Assembly: GCA_946223355.1 (NCBI GenBank)
Contig: CAMIPB010000028.1
Coordinates: 1-28,774, forward strand
Origin: an uncultured Corynebacterium sp.
GTDB taxonomy: Bacteria; Actinomycetota; Actinomycetes; Mycobacteriales; Mycobacteriaceae
DNA: 28,774 nucleotides
Direction of reading: 5' to 3'
Shown here in pieces: positions 12,657 to 20,116 of this stretch. The notes under the pieces were generated by a model. It saw only the letters and a list, made by a program, of their open reading frames with translations. It had not been told where the DNA came from and ran no database searches. Position numbers and translations under genes: made by a program. Positions within the stretch are counted from its first letter, which is position 1; the number at the start of each line of letters is the position of its first letter.

Positions 12657-14309
12657 CTAGAAGCCCATGCCTCCCATGCCATCCATGCCGGCTGCCGCAG
12701 CTGGGTCAGGAGCACCTGCTGGCTGTGGCTTGTCAGCAACGACGGCCTCAGTGGTGAGGAACAGAGCAGCGATAGACGCAGCGTTCTGCAGCGCGGAGCG
12801 GGTCACCTTGACTGGGTCATTGATGCCAGCGCCCATGAGGTCCACATACTCGCCGGTAGCAGCGTTGAGACCCTGGCCAGCTGGCAGGGATGCCACCTTG
12901 TCCGCAACCACGCCTGGCTCCATGCCAGCGTTTTGAGCGATCTGCTTCAGTGGAGAAGACAGTGCCTCACGAACAATCTTGACGCCGGTAGCCTCATCGC
13001 CGTCCAGGTCAGACAAGGAATCAAGTGCGGATGCAGCCTGCAAGAGTGCAACGCCACCGCCTGCGACGATGCCCTCTTCTACAGCAGCCTTCGCGTTGCG
13101 CACGGCATCCTCGATGCGGTGCTTGCGCTCCTTGAGCTCAACTTCGGTTGCAGCGCCGACCTTCAAGACGGCAACACCGCCGGAGAGCTTAGCCAAGCGC
13201 TCCTGCAGCTTCTCGCGGTCATAGTCAGAATCGGAAGCATCAATCTCAGCACGGATCTGCTTGATACGGCCGTCGATCTGCTCCTGAGCGCCAGCGCCCT
13301 GAACGATGGTGGTCTCATCCTTGGTTACAACAACCTTGCGCGCCTGGCCAAGCATTGGCAGGTCTGCGGTCTCCAAGGACAGGCCAACCTCTTCGGAGAT
13401 AACCTGGCCACCGGTAAGGATTGCCATGTCCTGCAGGGTTGCCTTACGACGGTCGCCGAAGCCAGGCGCCTTAACAGCTACGGACTTGAAGGTGCCGCGG
13501 ATCTTGTTAACAACCAGGGTGGACAAAGCCTCGCCCTCAACGTCCTCTGCGATGATCAGCAGTGGCTTACCGGACTGCATGACCTTCTCGAGTACTGGAA
13601 CCAGGTCCTTGATGTTGGAGATCTTAGAGGAAACCAAAAGGATATAAGGATCCTCGAGAACTGCTTCCTGGCGCTCCATATCGGTTGCGAAGTAACCAGA
13701 AATATAGCCCTTATCAAAGCGCATACCCTCGGTTACCTCGAGGTCAACGCCGAAGGTGTTGGACTCTTCAACAGTAATAACGGAATCCTTGTTCACGGAA
13801 CCGTTGCCCACTGCGTACATCGCCTCAGCGATCTTCTCGCCGATTGCCGGGTCCGCAGCAGAGATGCCAGCGGTGGTAGCAATCTGCTCCTGGGTTTCTA
13901 CTTCCTTTGCGGATTCCAGCAGCTTTTCTACGACAACCTTGGTTGCAGACTCAATACCGCGCTTAATACCCATTGGGTTAGAGCCAGCAGCTACGTTGCG
14001 CAGACCCTCGCGGACCAGTGCCTGTGCCAGCACGGTTGCGGTGGTGGTGCCGTCGCCAGCAACATCGTCGGTCTTCTTAGCTACTTCTTTAACTAGCTCT
14101 GCGCCAATCTTCTCGTATGGATCCTCGAGTTCGATCTCGCGAGCAATGGACACACCATCGTTGGTAATGGTTGGCGCACCCCAGGACTTCTCTAGAACTA
14201 CGTTGCGGCCCTTTGGTCCAAGGGTGACCTTGACGGCGTCGGCAAGCGTGTTCAGACCATGCTCAAGGCCGCGGCGTGCTTCTTCGTCGAAAGCAATAAT
14301 TTTAGCCAT
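12657..14309 (-). CDS. groEL2: 60-kDa chaperonin GroEL2
   Basis: The 550-residue protein is a full-length chaperonin that folds client proteins in a double-ring cage with GroES. The ATP site VAGDGTTTATVLAQ with Asp86, the ATP-binding KVTLGPKGRNVVLEK and the C-terminal GMGGMGF tail are all present. No groES lies next to it, as is usual for the second groEL copy of actinobacteria, where groES sits with groEL1 elsewhere. The Gly/Met tail, rather than a His-rich one, marks the housekeeping GroEL2 type. The start at 14309 has an AAGGAG site on the minus strand. Two CIRCE-like operators upstream point to HrcA control. Neighbouring porH and porA follow the order known from C. glutamicum. Confidence 0.97.
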   Translation of the reverse strand: MAKIIAFDEEARRGLEHGLNTLADAVKVTLGPKGRNVVLEKSWGAPTITNDGVSIAREIELEDPYEKIGAELVKEVAKKTDDVAGDGTTTATVLAQALVREGLRNVAAGSNPMGIKRGIESATKVVVEKLLESAKEVETQEQIATTAGISAADPAIGEKIAEAMYAVGNGSVNKDSVITVEESNTFGVDLEVTEGMRFDKGYISGYFATDMERQEAVLEDPYILLVSSKISNIKDLVPVLEKVMQSGKPLLIIAEDVEGEALSTLVVNKIRGTFKSVAVKAPGFGDRRKATLQDMAILTGGQVISEEVGLSLETADLPMLGQARKVVVTKDETTIVQGAGAQEQIDGRIKQIRAEIDASDSDYDREKLQERLAKLSGGVAVLKVGAATEVELKERKHRIEDAVRNAKAAVEEGIVAGGGVALLQAASALDSLSDLDGDEATGVKIVREALSSPLKQIAQNAGMEPGVVADKVASLPAGQGLNAATGEYVDLMGAGINDPVKVTRSALQNAASIAALFLTTEAVVADKPQPAGAPDPAAAAGMDGMGGMGF

Positions 14310-14426
14310 AGAGTTTGTTCTCCTTTTTCATGTTGAAGACGACACTCTCGTCACCGATAAACGTAGGCGCCCGCGACGGCACGGATGGTGAGTGTGAACC
14401 ACCCTCACCCACGTTGATGATCGTTT

Positions 14427-14453
14427 CTGGCACTCGGGTTGTCTAAGTGCTAG
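14427..14453 (-). promoter_or_regulatory. CIRCE-like HrcA operator, proximal copy
   Basis: On the minus strand CTAGCACTT, nine bases, then GAGTGCCAG. This matches the CIRCE consensus TTAGCACTC-N9-GAGTGCTAA at most positions and lies about 120 bases before the groEL2 start. Confidence 0.8.
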
Positions 14454-14461
14454 CCACCATT

Positions 14462-14488
14462 CTGGCACTCTCGGACCGCGAGTGCAAG
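14462..14488 (-). promoter_or_regulatory. CIRCE-like HrcA operator, distal copy
   Basis: CTGGCACTC, nine bases, then GAGTGCAAG. The core GCACTC-N9-GAGTGC is perfect. Centre-to-centre distance to the other copy is 35 bases. Confidence 0.85.
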
Positions 14489-14545
14489 AAGTACCGCAAG
14501 CTAGCTTCCCACTGCCTTATTCAACCCCAACATATACACGCAAAA

Positions 14546-14585
14546 TCCCCTTGCCCACACCATGGAAAGCGGTGGGACAAGGGGA
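14546..14585 (-). terminator. Rho-independent terminator of the OPT transporter gene
   Basis: TCCCCTTG-CCCAC pairs with GTGGG-A-CAAGGGGA (one bulged base), and on the minus strand the stem is followed by ATTTTGC. It lies 24 bases past the transporter stop. Confidence 0.8.
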
Positions 14586-14608
14586 CGTCGGAAAGCTAGG
14601 AAGGTCCT

Positions 14609-16699
14609 TTAAGCCTTGGATGCCAGGCGCGCGACCCAACGATACAGCGCGCCGACCATAACCACGAGCAGTACGATGCCGAGGATGTTGGCGACCATGC
14701 CACCGGAGAAAATCTCCAGCGGCGAATCGCCTGCCGACGCCGCGATGATGCCCGCGTTCAGCACGCCAAACAAGGACTCACCAACGATAAGGCCGGTGGC
14801 CAGTAGGACGCCGAGACGCTTTTTAGACTCCGCGTTGTTCTGCTTTTCTGCCCACTTGTCGTAGAACATTCCCAAGAATCCACCGATTGGGATAATGATG
14901 GTCAACGTGGAAGGCAAGTACATACCCATGCCCACAGCTAGTGGCGGCAGGGATAGCTTCTTGGTGGTGACCTTCAAAACCTCGTCCACGATGATGATGC
15001 CCACACCAATTGCAGCGCCCAACCAGATAAGCGACCAGTCCAAAGTGGAGTCAAAGATACCTGATGCCACCGAGGACATCAGCGCAGCCTGCGGTGCCGC
15101 CAATGCGTCTGGGCCAGCGCCCTCCATTCCCTGGAATCCGAATGCGGTGAGCATCAGCTGCAGAATCGGTGGAATCACGATAGAGCCGAAGATAACACCG
15201 ATAACCAGCGCAACCTGCTGCTTCCATGGGGTTGCGCCCACGAGCTGACCGGTTTTCAGGTCCTGCAGGTTGTCATTAGAAATCGTGGCGATACCAAAGA
15301 CAATCGCTGCGGTAAACAACGTATATGCAATCAGAGCCGCAGGATCTGCCTCGGTGGAGGCAGTCAACGCAGCAATAAGCAAGGAAGCGGCGAGAACCGC
15401 GATGATGCCCACGGAGGAAATCGGCGAGTTGGACGCACCGATAAGACCTGCCATGTAACCACACACGGACGCAATAACCAGGCCGACGGCAAGGATAAAC
15501 ACCACGGACACGGTAATCAGTAGTGCCTTGTGCTCCTCAATGGTGGAGCCTGACAGGAAGGAGTACAACAGCGCTGCCACCGGCAGCATTAGTGCAACGA
15601 TGACTGCCGCAACGATGTTGAACGGGATGTCCTGCTCAGTAACATCTACTTCCTCGCCAGCCTTGCGCTTACGGGAGGAAGCCAATGATTCAGCAACACC
15701 CTTGACTACAGGGCCAATGATTTTGACCAAGGTCCACAGTGCAGCAACAGACATCGCGCCGACACCGATGAAGCGAATCTCTGACGAGAACACATTCTCT
15801 ACAATCTCAGCGAACTCCGTCACTCCTGCGATGTCGTCCGCAGTACGCATAGGAAGCAGCACAATGAATGAGATGAACACGCCAACTAACATGGCGATAC
15901 CCACGCTGATACCCACCAGGTGACCCACACCAATCAGCGCCATGGACAGCGAGGAACCCAGCATGGTGCCGCCCGCGCCCAAGCGGAACGTAGCCGACAC
16001 CTCAGACGCGGTAGCCTTCATCGCCGCCAACAGCGCGGTAAACGCCGAAGTCAGCGCACCCGCGAGGATGACCTTGAGACCCAACTCGTTTTCGTTCGGG
16101 CTCGATTTTTCTACAGAGGTTGTACCTGCACCTGTGCCTGCTCCTGCACCTGTGCCTGTTCCTGCACCTGTGCTTGCCGACGCCGCGCCGCCCGCACTCG
16201 CCTTGCCCGCGCTGCGATCAGTTTCGTGACCGACCTTAAGCACCTCTGCTGCCGCAATACCCTCTGGGTACGGCAAGTCAGAACCGGTCACCAGTGCGCG
16301 ACGCAGCGGAATGGAGTACATGACGCCGAGCACACCACCGATAGCGGTGACGAACATCGTGGTCCAGAACGGGAAGCCTGTCCAGTAGCCGACCATAACC
16401 AGACCAGGCAGCACGAAGATAATCGCGGACAACGTACCCGCGGCAGACGCAATGGTCTGCACGATGTTGTTTTCCTTAATATTGTGGCCCGCAAAACGCC
16501 GCAGCACAGCCATGGAAATAACAGCCGCTGGAATAGAAGTTGCAAACGTCAGGCCAACTTTGAGGCCGAGGTACACATTGGCAGCCGTGAAAACGAGGGT
16601 GATCAAGCCACCGATGATGATGCCGCGGAGCGTGAGCTCCTTAAGCGGGGTGTTCATCGCGGTAGCGGAACCTGGAGCGGGGGTTTCTTGTGCCGCCAT
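14609..16699 (-). CDS. OPT-family oligopeptide transporter
   Basis: The 696-residue integral membrane protein belongs to the OPT family, secondary carriers that import small peptides or metal chelates with protons. It carries the family signature NIVQTIASAAGTL (78-90), an N-terminal TLRGIIIGGLITLVFTAANVYLGLKVG segment, PYPEG at about 145-150, and about 14-16 hydrophobic segments. It is the bacterial (not plant YSL) length class. A Gly/Thr/Ala-rich insert at about 174-192, encoded by 18-bp repeats, lies in a cytoplasmic loop. The start at 16699 has AAAGGA on the minus strand. Its gene diverges from two M20 dipeptidase genes, which suggests uptake of peptides followed by hydrolysis in the cytosol; the substrate itself cannot be read. 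Confidence 0.9.
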   Translation of the reverse strand: MAAQETPAPGSATAMNTPLKELTLRGIIIGGLITLVFTAANVYLGLKVGLTFATSIPAAVISMAVLRRFAGHNIKENNIVQTIASAAGTLSAIIFVLPGLVMVGYWTGFPFWTTMFVTAIGGVLGVMYSIPLRRALVTGSDLPYPEGIAAAEVLKVGHETDRSAGKASAGGAASASTGAGTGTGAGAGTGAGTTSVEKSSPNENELGLKVILAGALTSAFTALLAAMKATASEVSATFRLGAGGTMLGSSLSMALIGVGHLVGISVGIAMLVGVFISFIVLLPMRTADDIAGVTEFAEIVENVFSSEIRFIGVGAMSVAALWTLVKIIGPVVKGVAESLASSRKRKAGEEVDVTEQDIPFNIVAAVIVALMLPVAALLYSFLSGSTIEEHKALLITVSVVFILAVGLVIASVCGYMAGLIGASNSPISSVGIIAVLAASLLIAALTASTEADPAALIAYTLFTAAIVFGIATISNDNLQDLKTGQLVGATPWKQQVALVIGVIFGSIVIPPILQLMLTAFGFQGMEGAGPDALAAPQAALMSSVASGIFDSTLDWSLIWLGAAIGVGIIIVDEVLKVTTKKLSLPPLAVGMGMYLPSTLTIIIPIGGFLGMFYDKWAEKQNNAESKKRLGVLLATGLIVGESLFGVLNAGIIAASAGDSPLEIFSGGMVANILGIVLLVVMVGALYRWVARLASKA
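16125..16178. repeat. 18-bp minisatellite inside the OPT gene
   Basis: Three 18-bp units (CCTGCACCTGTGCCTGCT and close variants) at 16125-16142, 16143-16160 and 16161-16178 encode a Gly-Thr-Gly-Ala-rich loop on the minus strand. Confidence 0.9.
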
Positions 16700-16938
16700 G
16701 TCAGGTCCTTTCTAGGTGAGTGTTCTAGCTAGAAATCACAGGAATTACCGAGCAGCCTGGCACTGAGCAGCCTGGCAATCATCGACGCACGCGCCTCTGG
16801 ACCACTGTCGCCTATTGCTGGTGCCCGCCCATGATTTCTATAGAGTGGACAATTTATCTTAAAGAGTCTAAACCCCTGCCTGCATTTAACCAACACCACG
16901 CAAAATATCCAGGCCACATAGGTAGTAGATTAGTAAGC
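16700..16938. promoter_or_regulatory. Divergent control region between transporter and dipeptidase
   Basis: A perfect 12-bp palindrome TTCTAGCTAGAA (16723-16734) lies 23 bases before the transporter start and is a candidate operator. GAGCAGCCTGGCA is repeated at 16750-16762 and 16765-16777. For the dipeptidase, TAGATT at 16926-16931 ends 7 bases before the ATG at 16939 with no ribosome site, pointing to a leaderless transcript. A second possible promoter, TGGACA (16846-16851) with TAAACC 17 bases on, would give a short leader. Confidence 0.5.
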
Positions 16939-18282
16939 ATGAGCACAATTTCTGATTTCGTTAAAAATGACCGCGCCACCATCTTCACCCAACTCAAGGA
17001 GATTTGTTCCTTTAACTCAGTTCATGACGAGCCAGGGCTTGAAGATGAACCAAAGAAAGCCGCTGAGTGGGTCCGCACCGCATTTACCGAGGCCGGCTTC
17101 AATCTCCAGGCCATTGAGACTGCCGACGGCTCCATTGCCATCGTCGGCGACAAGCCAGGCGAGCCAGGCGCACCGACTGTTCTTCTGTACTCTCACTACG
17201 ACATTGTGCCAGTAGGCAATCCGGACAACTGGGATTCCGATCCCCTCACCCTTACCGAGCGCGATGGCCGTTGGTACGCCCGCGGCGCCGCAGACTGCAA
17301 GGGCAACCTGGTTATGCACCTCGCTGCGTTGCGCGCTTTGGAAAATGCCGGCGGCACCAAGCTCAACCTAAAGCTGCTCATCGAAGGATCCGAAGAACGC
17401 GGCGGCAACGGCCTGTCTGCACTCATCGAGCAGCAGCCTGAGTTGTTTGCTGCCGACGCGATCCTCATCGCCGACGGCGGCAACACCAAGGTTGGTCAAC
17501 CTACACTTTTGACTTCACTGCGTGGTGGCGCACAGATTAACGTCCAGGTAGACACTCTTAAGGCCGGTGTTCACTCCGGCTCCTTCGGTGGTGCCGCACC
17601 TGATGCAGTTAAGGCTTTGATGCGCACCCTCGATTCCCTGACCGACGAGCATGGCCGCACCACCATCGACGGCATCGACTGCACCGCTAAGTGGGACGGC
17701 GCCGAATACAGCAAGGAAGACTTCCGCTCAGACTCCCTCATGCTGGACGGCGTGGACATCATGGGCACTAACGAGGATGCCATCGCTGACATGGTGTGGT
17801 CCCGTCCGGCTGTATCTATCACCGGTTTTACCTCTACCCCGGTCGCTGAAGCCGTCAACGCAGTTCCACACACCGCGCAAGCAAACCTCAACGTCCGCGT
17901 GCCAGCAACCATGGATACCCGCGAGGTCGCCGAGGCTGTCAAGACGCACTTGGAGAACCATGTTGCCTTCAACGCACACATCAAGGTTGAGATCCTCGAG
18001 GTCAACCGCGGCTTTTCGACGGACCCAAACAAACCCGCCGCACAAACCTTAAGCGAGTGCCTAGCTGAGGCATACGGCAAGGACACCATCCAATCCGGCA
18101 TGGGCGGATCCATCCCACTGACCGTGGAGCTCCAAGAAGCTCACCCTGATGCTGAGATTGCGCTATTCGGCGTAGAAGAGCCGCTGTGTGTCATCCACTC
18201 CGCAAACGAGTCAGTAGATCCATCTGAGATCGAGCACATCGCGATCGCCGAGGCGCTATTCCTGCAGCGCTATACAAAGTAG
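16939..18282 (+). CDS. M20-family dipeptidase
   Basis: The 447-residue protein is a zinc dipeptidase of the M20/M25/M40 class. Metal ligands and catalytic residues are in place: SHYDIVP (His86, Asp88), GAADCKGNLVMH (bridging Asp119), EGSEERGG (general base Glu152 and ligand Glu153), IADGG (Asp179) and the late ligand His420 in VIHSANESVDP. The lid domain carries GVHSGSFGGAAPDA. Length fits intact family members. The start at 16939 is preferred over an in-frame extension of 36 residues, since a -10 box sits just before it. It is followed by a close paralogue on the same strand and diverges from an OPT transporter, consistent with use of imported peptides. No signal peptide; cytosolic. Confidence 0.92.
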   Translation: MSTISDFVKNDRATIFTQLKEICSFNSVHDEPGLEDEPKKAAEWVRTAFTEAGFNLQAIETADGSIAIVGDKPGEPGAPTVLLYSHYDIVPVGNPDNWDSDPLTLTERDGRWYARGAADCKGNLVMHLAALRALENAGGTKLNLKLLIEGSEERGGNGLSALIEQQPELFAADAILIADGGNTKVGQPTLLTSLRGGAQINVQVDTLKAGVHSGSFGGAAPDAVKALMRTLDSLTDEHGRTTIDGIDCTAKWDGAEYSKEDFRSDSLMLDGVDIMGTNEDAIADMVWSRPAVSITGFTSTPVAEAVNAVPHTAQANLNVRVPATMDTREVAEAVKTHLENHVAFNAHIKVEILEVNRGFSTDPNKPAAQTLSECLAEAYGKDTIQSGMGGSIPLTVELQEAHPDAEIALFGVEEPLCVIHSANESVDPSEIEHIAIAEALFLQRYTK

Positions 18283-18341
18283 TGCGGCGCTTGCAAAGAT
18301 ATGCGACGCTTGCAAAGTAGTACAGCGCTTGCAAAGTAGCT
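18265..18341. repeat. 19-bp tandem repeats copied from the dipeptidase stop region
   Basis: The last codons and stop of the dipeptidase gene (CAGCGCTATACAAAGTAGTG, 18265-18284) are followed by three 19-bp copies at 18285-18303, 18304-18322 and 18323-18341, the last reading CAGCGCTTGCAAAGTAGCT. Two of these three still carry the TAG. Because the unit is not a multiple of three, the stops fall in different frames. Confidence 0.8.
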
Positions 18342-18367
18342 CTGTGATTCAGTTGTTGTGAGGCCCC

Positions 18368-19815
18368 ATGTTGCTTGAAACCATCCGCGCGGACCGCGCC
18401 AACACGTTTGAGAAGCTCTCCGAGCTCGTCGCGCTGCGCTCGGTCCACGCGGAACTCGTCAGCAGCGATAGACAAGCCAACGGAGCCGCCAGCGGTGACG
18501 GAGATTCCAGTGGTGACGGGGATTCCAAATCAGCCGCCGGCGCAGCCTCGTATGCCGCCGCGGCGCGCTGGGTCTTCGACGAATTTGCTGCGCTTGGCTT
18601 CAACTGCACCATGTTCGATTGCGCCGACGGATCACAGGCCATCTACGGTTTCAAACCTGCCCACAACCCTGCGTCCAGCGCTGAGTCGGCACCCACCGTA
18701 TTGCTGTACAGCCACTTCGATGTCGTCGACCCCGGCGAGGAATCCGAATGGGCGCACCCGCCCTTCGAACTGACCCACGTTCCCGGCTCAGAGCGGTGGT
18801 CGGGACGTGGCGCCGCGGACTGCAAAGGGGCCGTCGTCATGCACCTGACTGCCCTGCGCGCGCTTGGCAAACTTGAAGAAGAACTCGGCGCACCTGCCTG
18901 CAATATAAAGGTAATCGTGGAGGGTTCGGAGGAAAACGGCGGACGCGGACTCAGAGAGTTAGTGCGTGAACAACCGGATCTCCTCGAAGCCGACACCATC
19001 TTCATCGCAGACACCGGCAACGTAGCCGTTGGTGTTCCCACGTTAGTCACGATGCTGCGCGGCTCCGCACAGATCCGCGTTCGACTGGACACGCTTGCCT
19101 CCCCCGCCCATTCCGGAAAATTCAGAGGTGGCGCGCCCGATGCAGTCGCAGCGCTCATCCGCATTCTTGATTCCCTTCATGACACAGCCGGCAACACAAT
19201 CATCGATGGCGTCGACTGCACTGCCCAGTGGGCTGGCGAGCCTTACGACGCCGCACGCTTCCGCGCAGACGCAGGGCTACTCGACGGCGTCGAGCTACTC
19301 GGCAACAACAGCGCAGACCAGGTGTGGGCCCGCCCCGCGATCACGTTCACCGGGTTTAGTTCCACGCCAGTAGAGCAGGCAGTCAACGCAATCCCGCCGC
19401 ACGCCGAAGCTCAGCTCAATCTGCGGGTACCACCCGGGCTGGGCATGAACACCCGTGAGGCCGCCCAAAAGGTCATCGAGCACCTCGAAGCTCGAGTGCC
19501 GTGGGGCGCACGCTTTAGCGCAGAAATACTCAGCGCCTCCCAATTTTTACCGCTGACACCGACAGCAAAGCCCTCGGCCTGCTGAAGGAAGCCTTGAGTA
19601 ATTCCTACGGCCGGGACACCGCACTGGTGGGCACAGGCGGTTCTATTCCACTGACGGTAGAACTCGCAAAGGCGTACCCGCGCGCGACAATCGCGCTGTT
19701 CGGTGTACAAGATGCGGGCGCAGACATACATTCAACTCAAGAATCGGTTGATCCTGCAGAAATCGAGCACATCGCCGCCGCCGAAGCGGAGTTTTTGCTG
19801 CGTTACGGACGCTGA
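18368..19815 (+). pseudogene. Second M20-family dipeptidase, frameshifted near the 3' end
   Basis: The reading frame from 18368 matches the preceding dipeptidase along most of its length: SHFDVVD (His116, Asp118), GAADCKGAVVMH (Asp151), EGSEENGG (Glu188, Glu189) and IADTGN. It then ends early at 19585. The remaining part, GTGGSIPLTVELAKAYP through HSTQESVDPAEIEHIAAAEAEFLLRYGR, continues in another frame to 19815. The break lies at a run of five T at 19544-19548; a sixth T would restore a protein of about 482 residues reading SQFFTADTDSKALG across the join. Without it the last metal-ligand histidine is lost. Either a recent pseudogene or a homopolymer base-calling error. An acidic SGDGDS repeat near residue 42 is absent from the paralogue. 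The start has only a weak ribosome site (GTGAGG). Confidence 0.82.
18491..18526. repeat. Duplicated 18-bp unit in the second dipeptidase gene
   Basis: AGCGGTGACGGAGATTCC is followed by AGTGGTGACGGGGATTCC, coding for SGDGDS twice, in an insertion relative to the neighbouring paralogue. Confidence 0.75.
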
Positions 19816-20116
19816 TCTATCAAGACGCAATCCTGGTTGCGTTGCATACACCCGTAGCGGTGACTGTTAAGAATTCGTTACAATCGATTCCGTTAGAATT
19901 AATACAGCCTGCACAATTTTGTCTATACACCGATGCCTTAGGTCGCTATGTCTTGAGCATTTGGGCATCTGGACGTTTGGACGTCTCGAGCAACTGCATA
20001 TCTGGATGTCTGGATGTCTGGAGTATCTGGGCCTCTAGAACATCTAGGAGTCGGAGTACCAGGCAAAACTTATATATCACCTATATATCAACAGAAAGGA
20101 GCGTGCGCTCTAGCTC
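19816..20116 (+). promoter_or_regulatory. Leader region of the mrp operon
   Basis: About 300 bases hold no gene. TACAAT at 19879-19884 is a good -10 candidate, though its -35 is weak. At 19955-20047 two 33-bp units starting with GAG (19955-19987 and 19988-20020) and a shortened third form a degenerate tandem array. TATATATCA occurs twice at 20071-20079 and 20082-20090, one helical turn apart, suggesting an operator or an AT-rich start site. AAAGGAG (20095-20101) lies 15 bases before the GTG at 20117, further away than usual. Confidence 0.5.
19955..20047. repeat. 33-bp degenerate tandem repeats upstream of the mrp operon
   Basis: Units share the frame GAGCA..TG..CATCTGGA.GT.TGGA.GTCT. Two are 33 bp and the third is 27 bp before the next GAG. 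Confidence 0.6.

Noticed and set aside
12507..14096. Long plus-strand open frame opposite groEL2 (over 500 codons)
   Set aside because: It is antisense to a fully conserved chaperonin gene and has no recognisable motif. High-G+C coding sequence often leaves the opposite strand open.
19955..20047. CRISPR-like array upstream of the mrp operon
   Set aside because: Units are contiguous and degenerate with no unique spacers, and there are no cas genes in the window. The same holds for the other tandem arrays.
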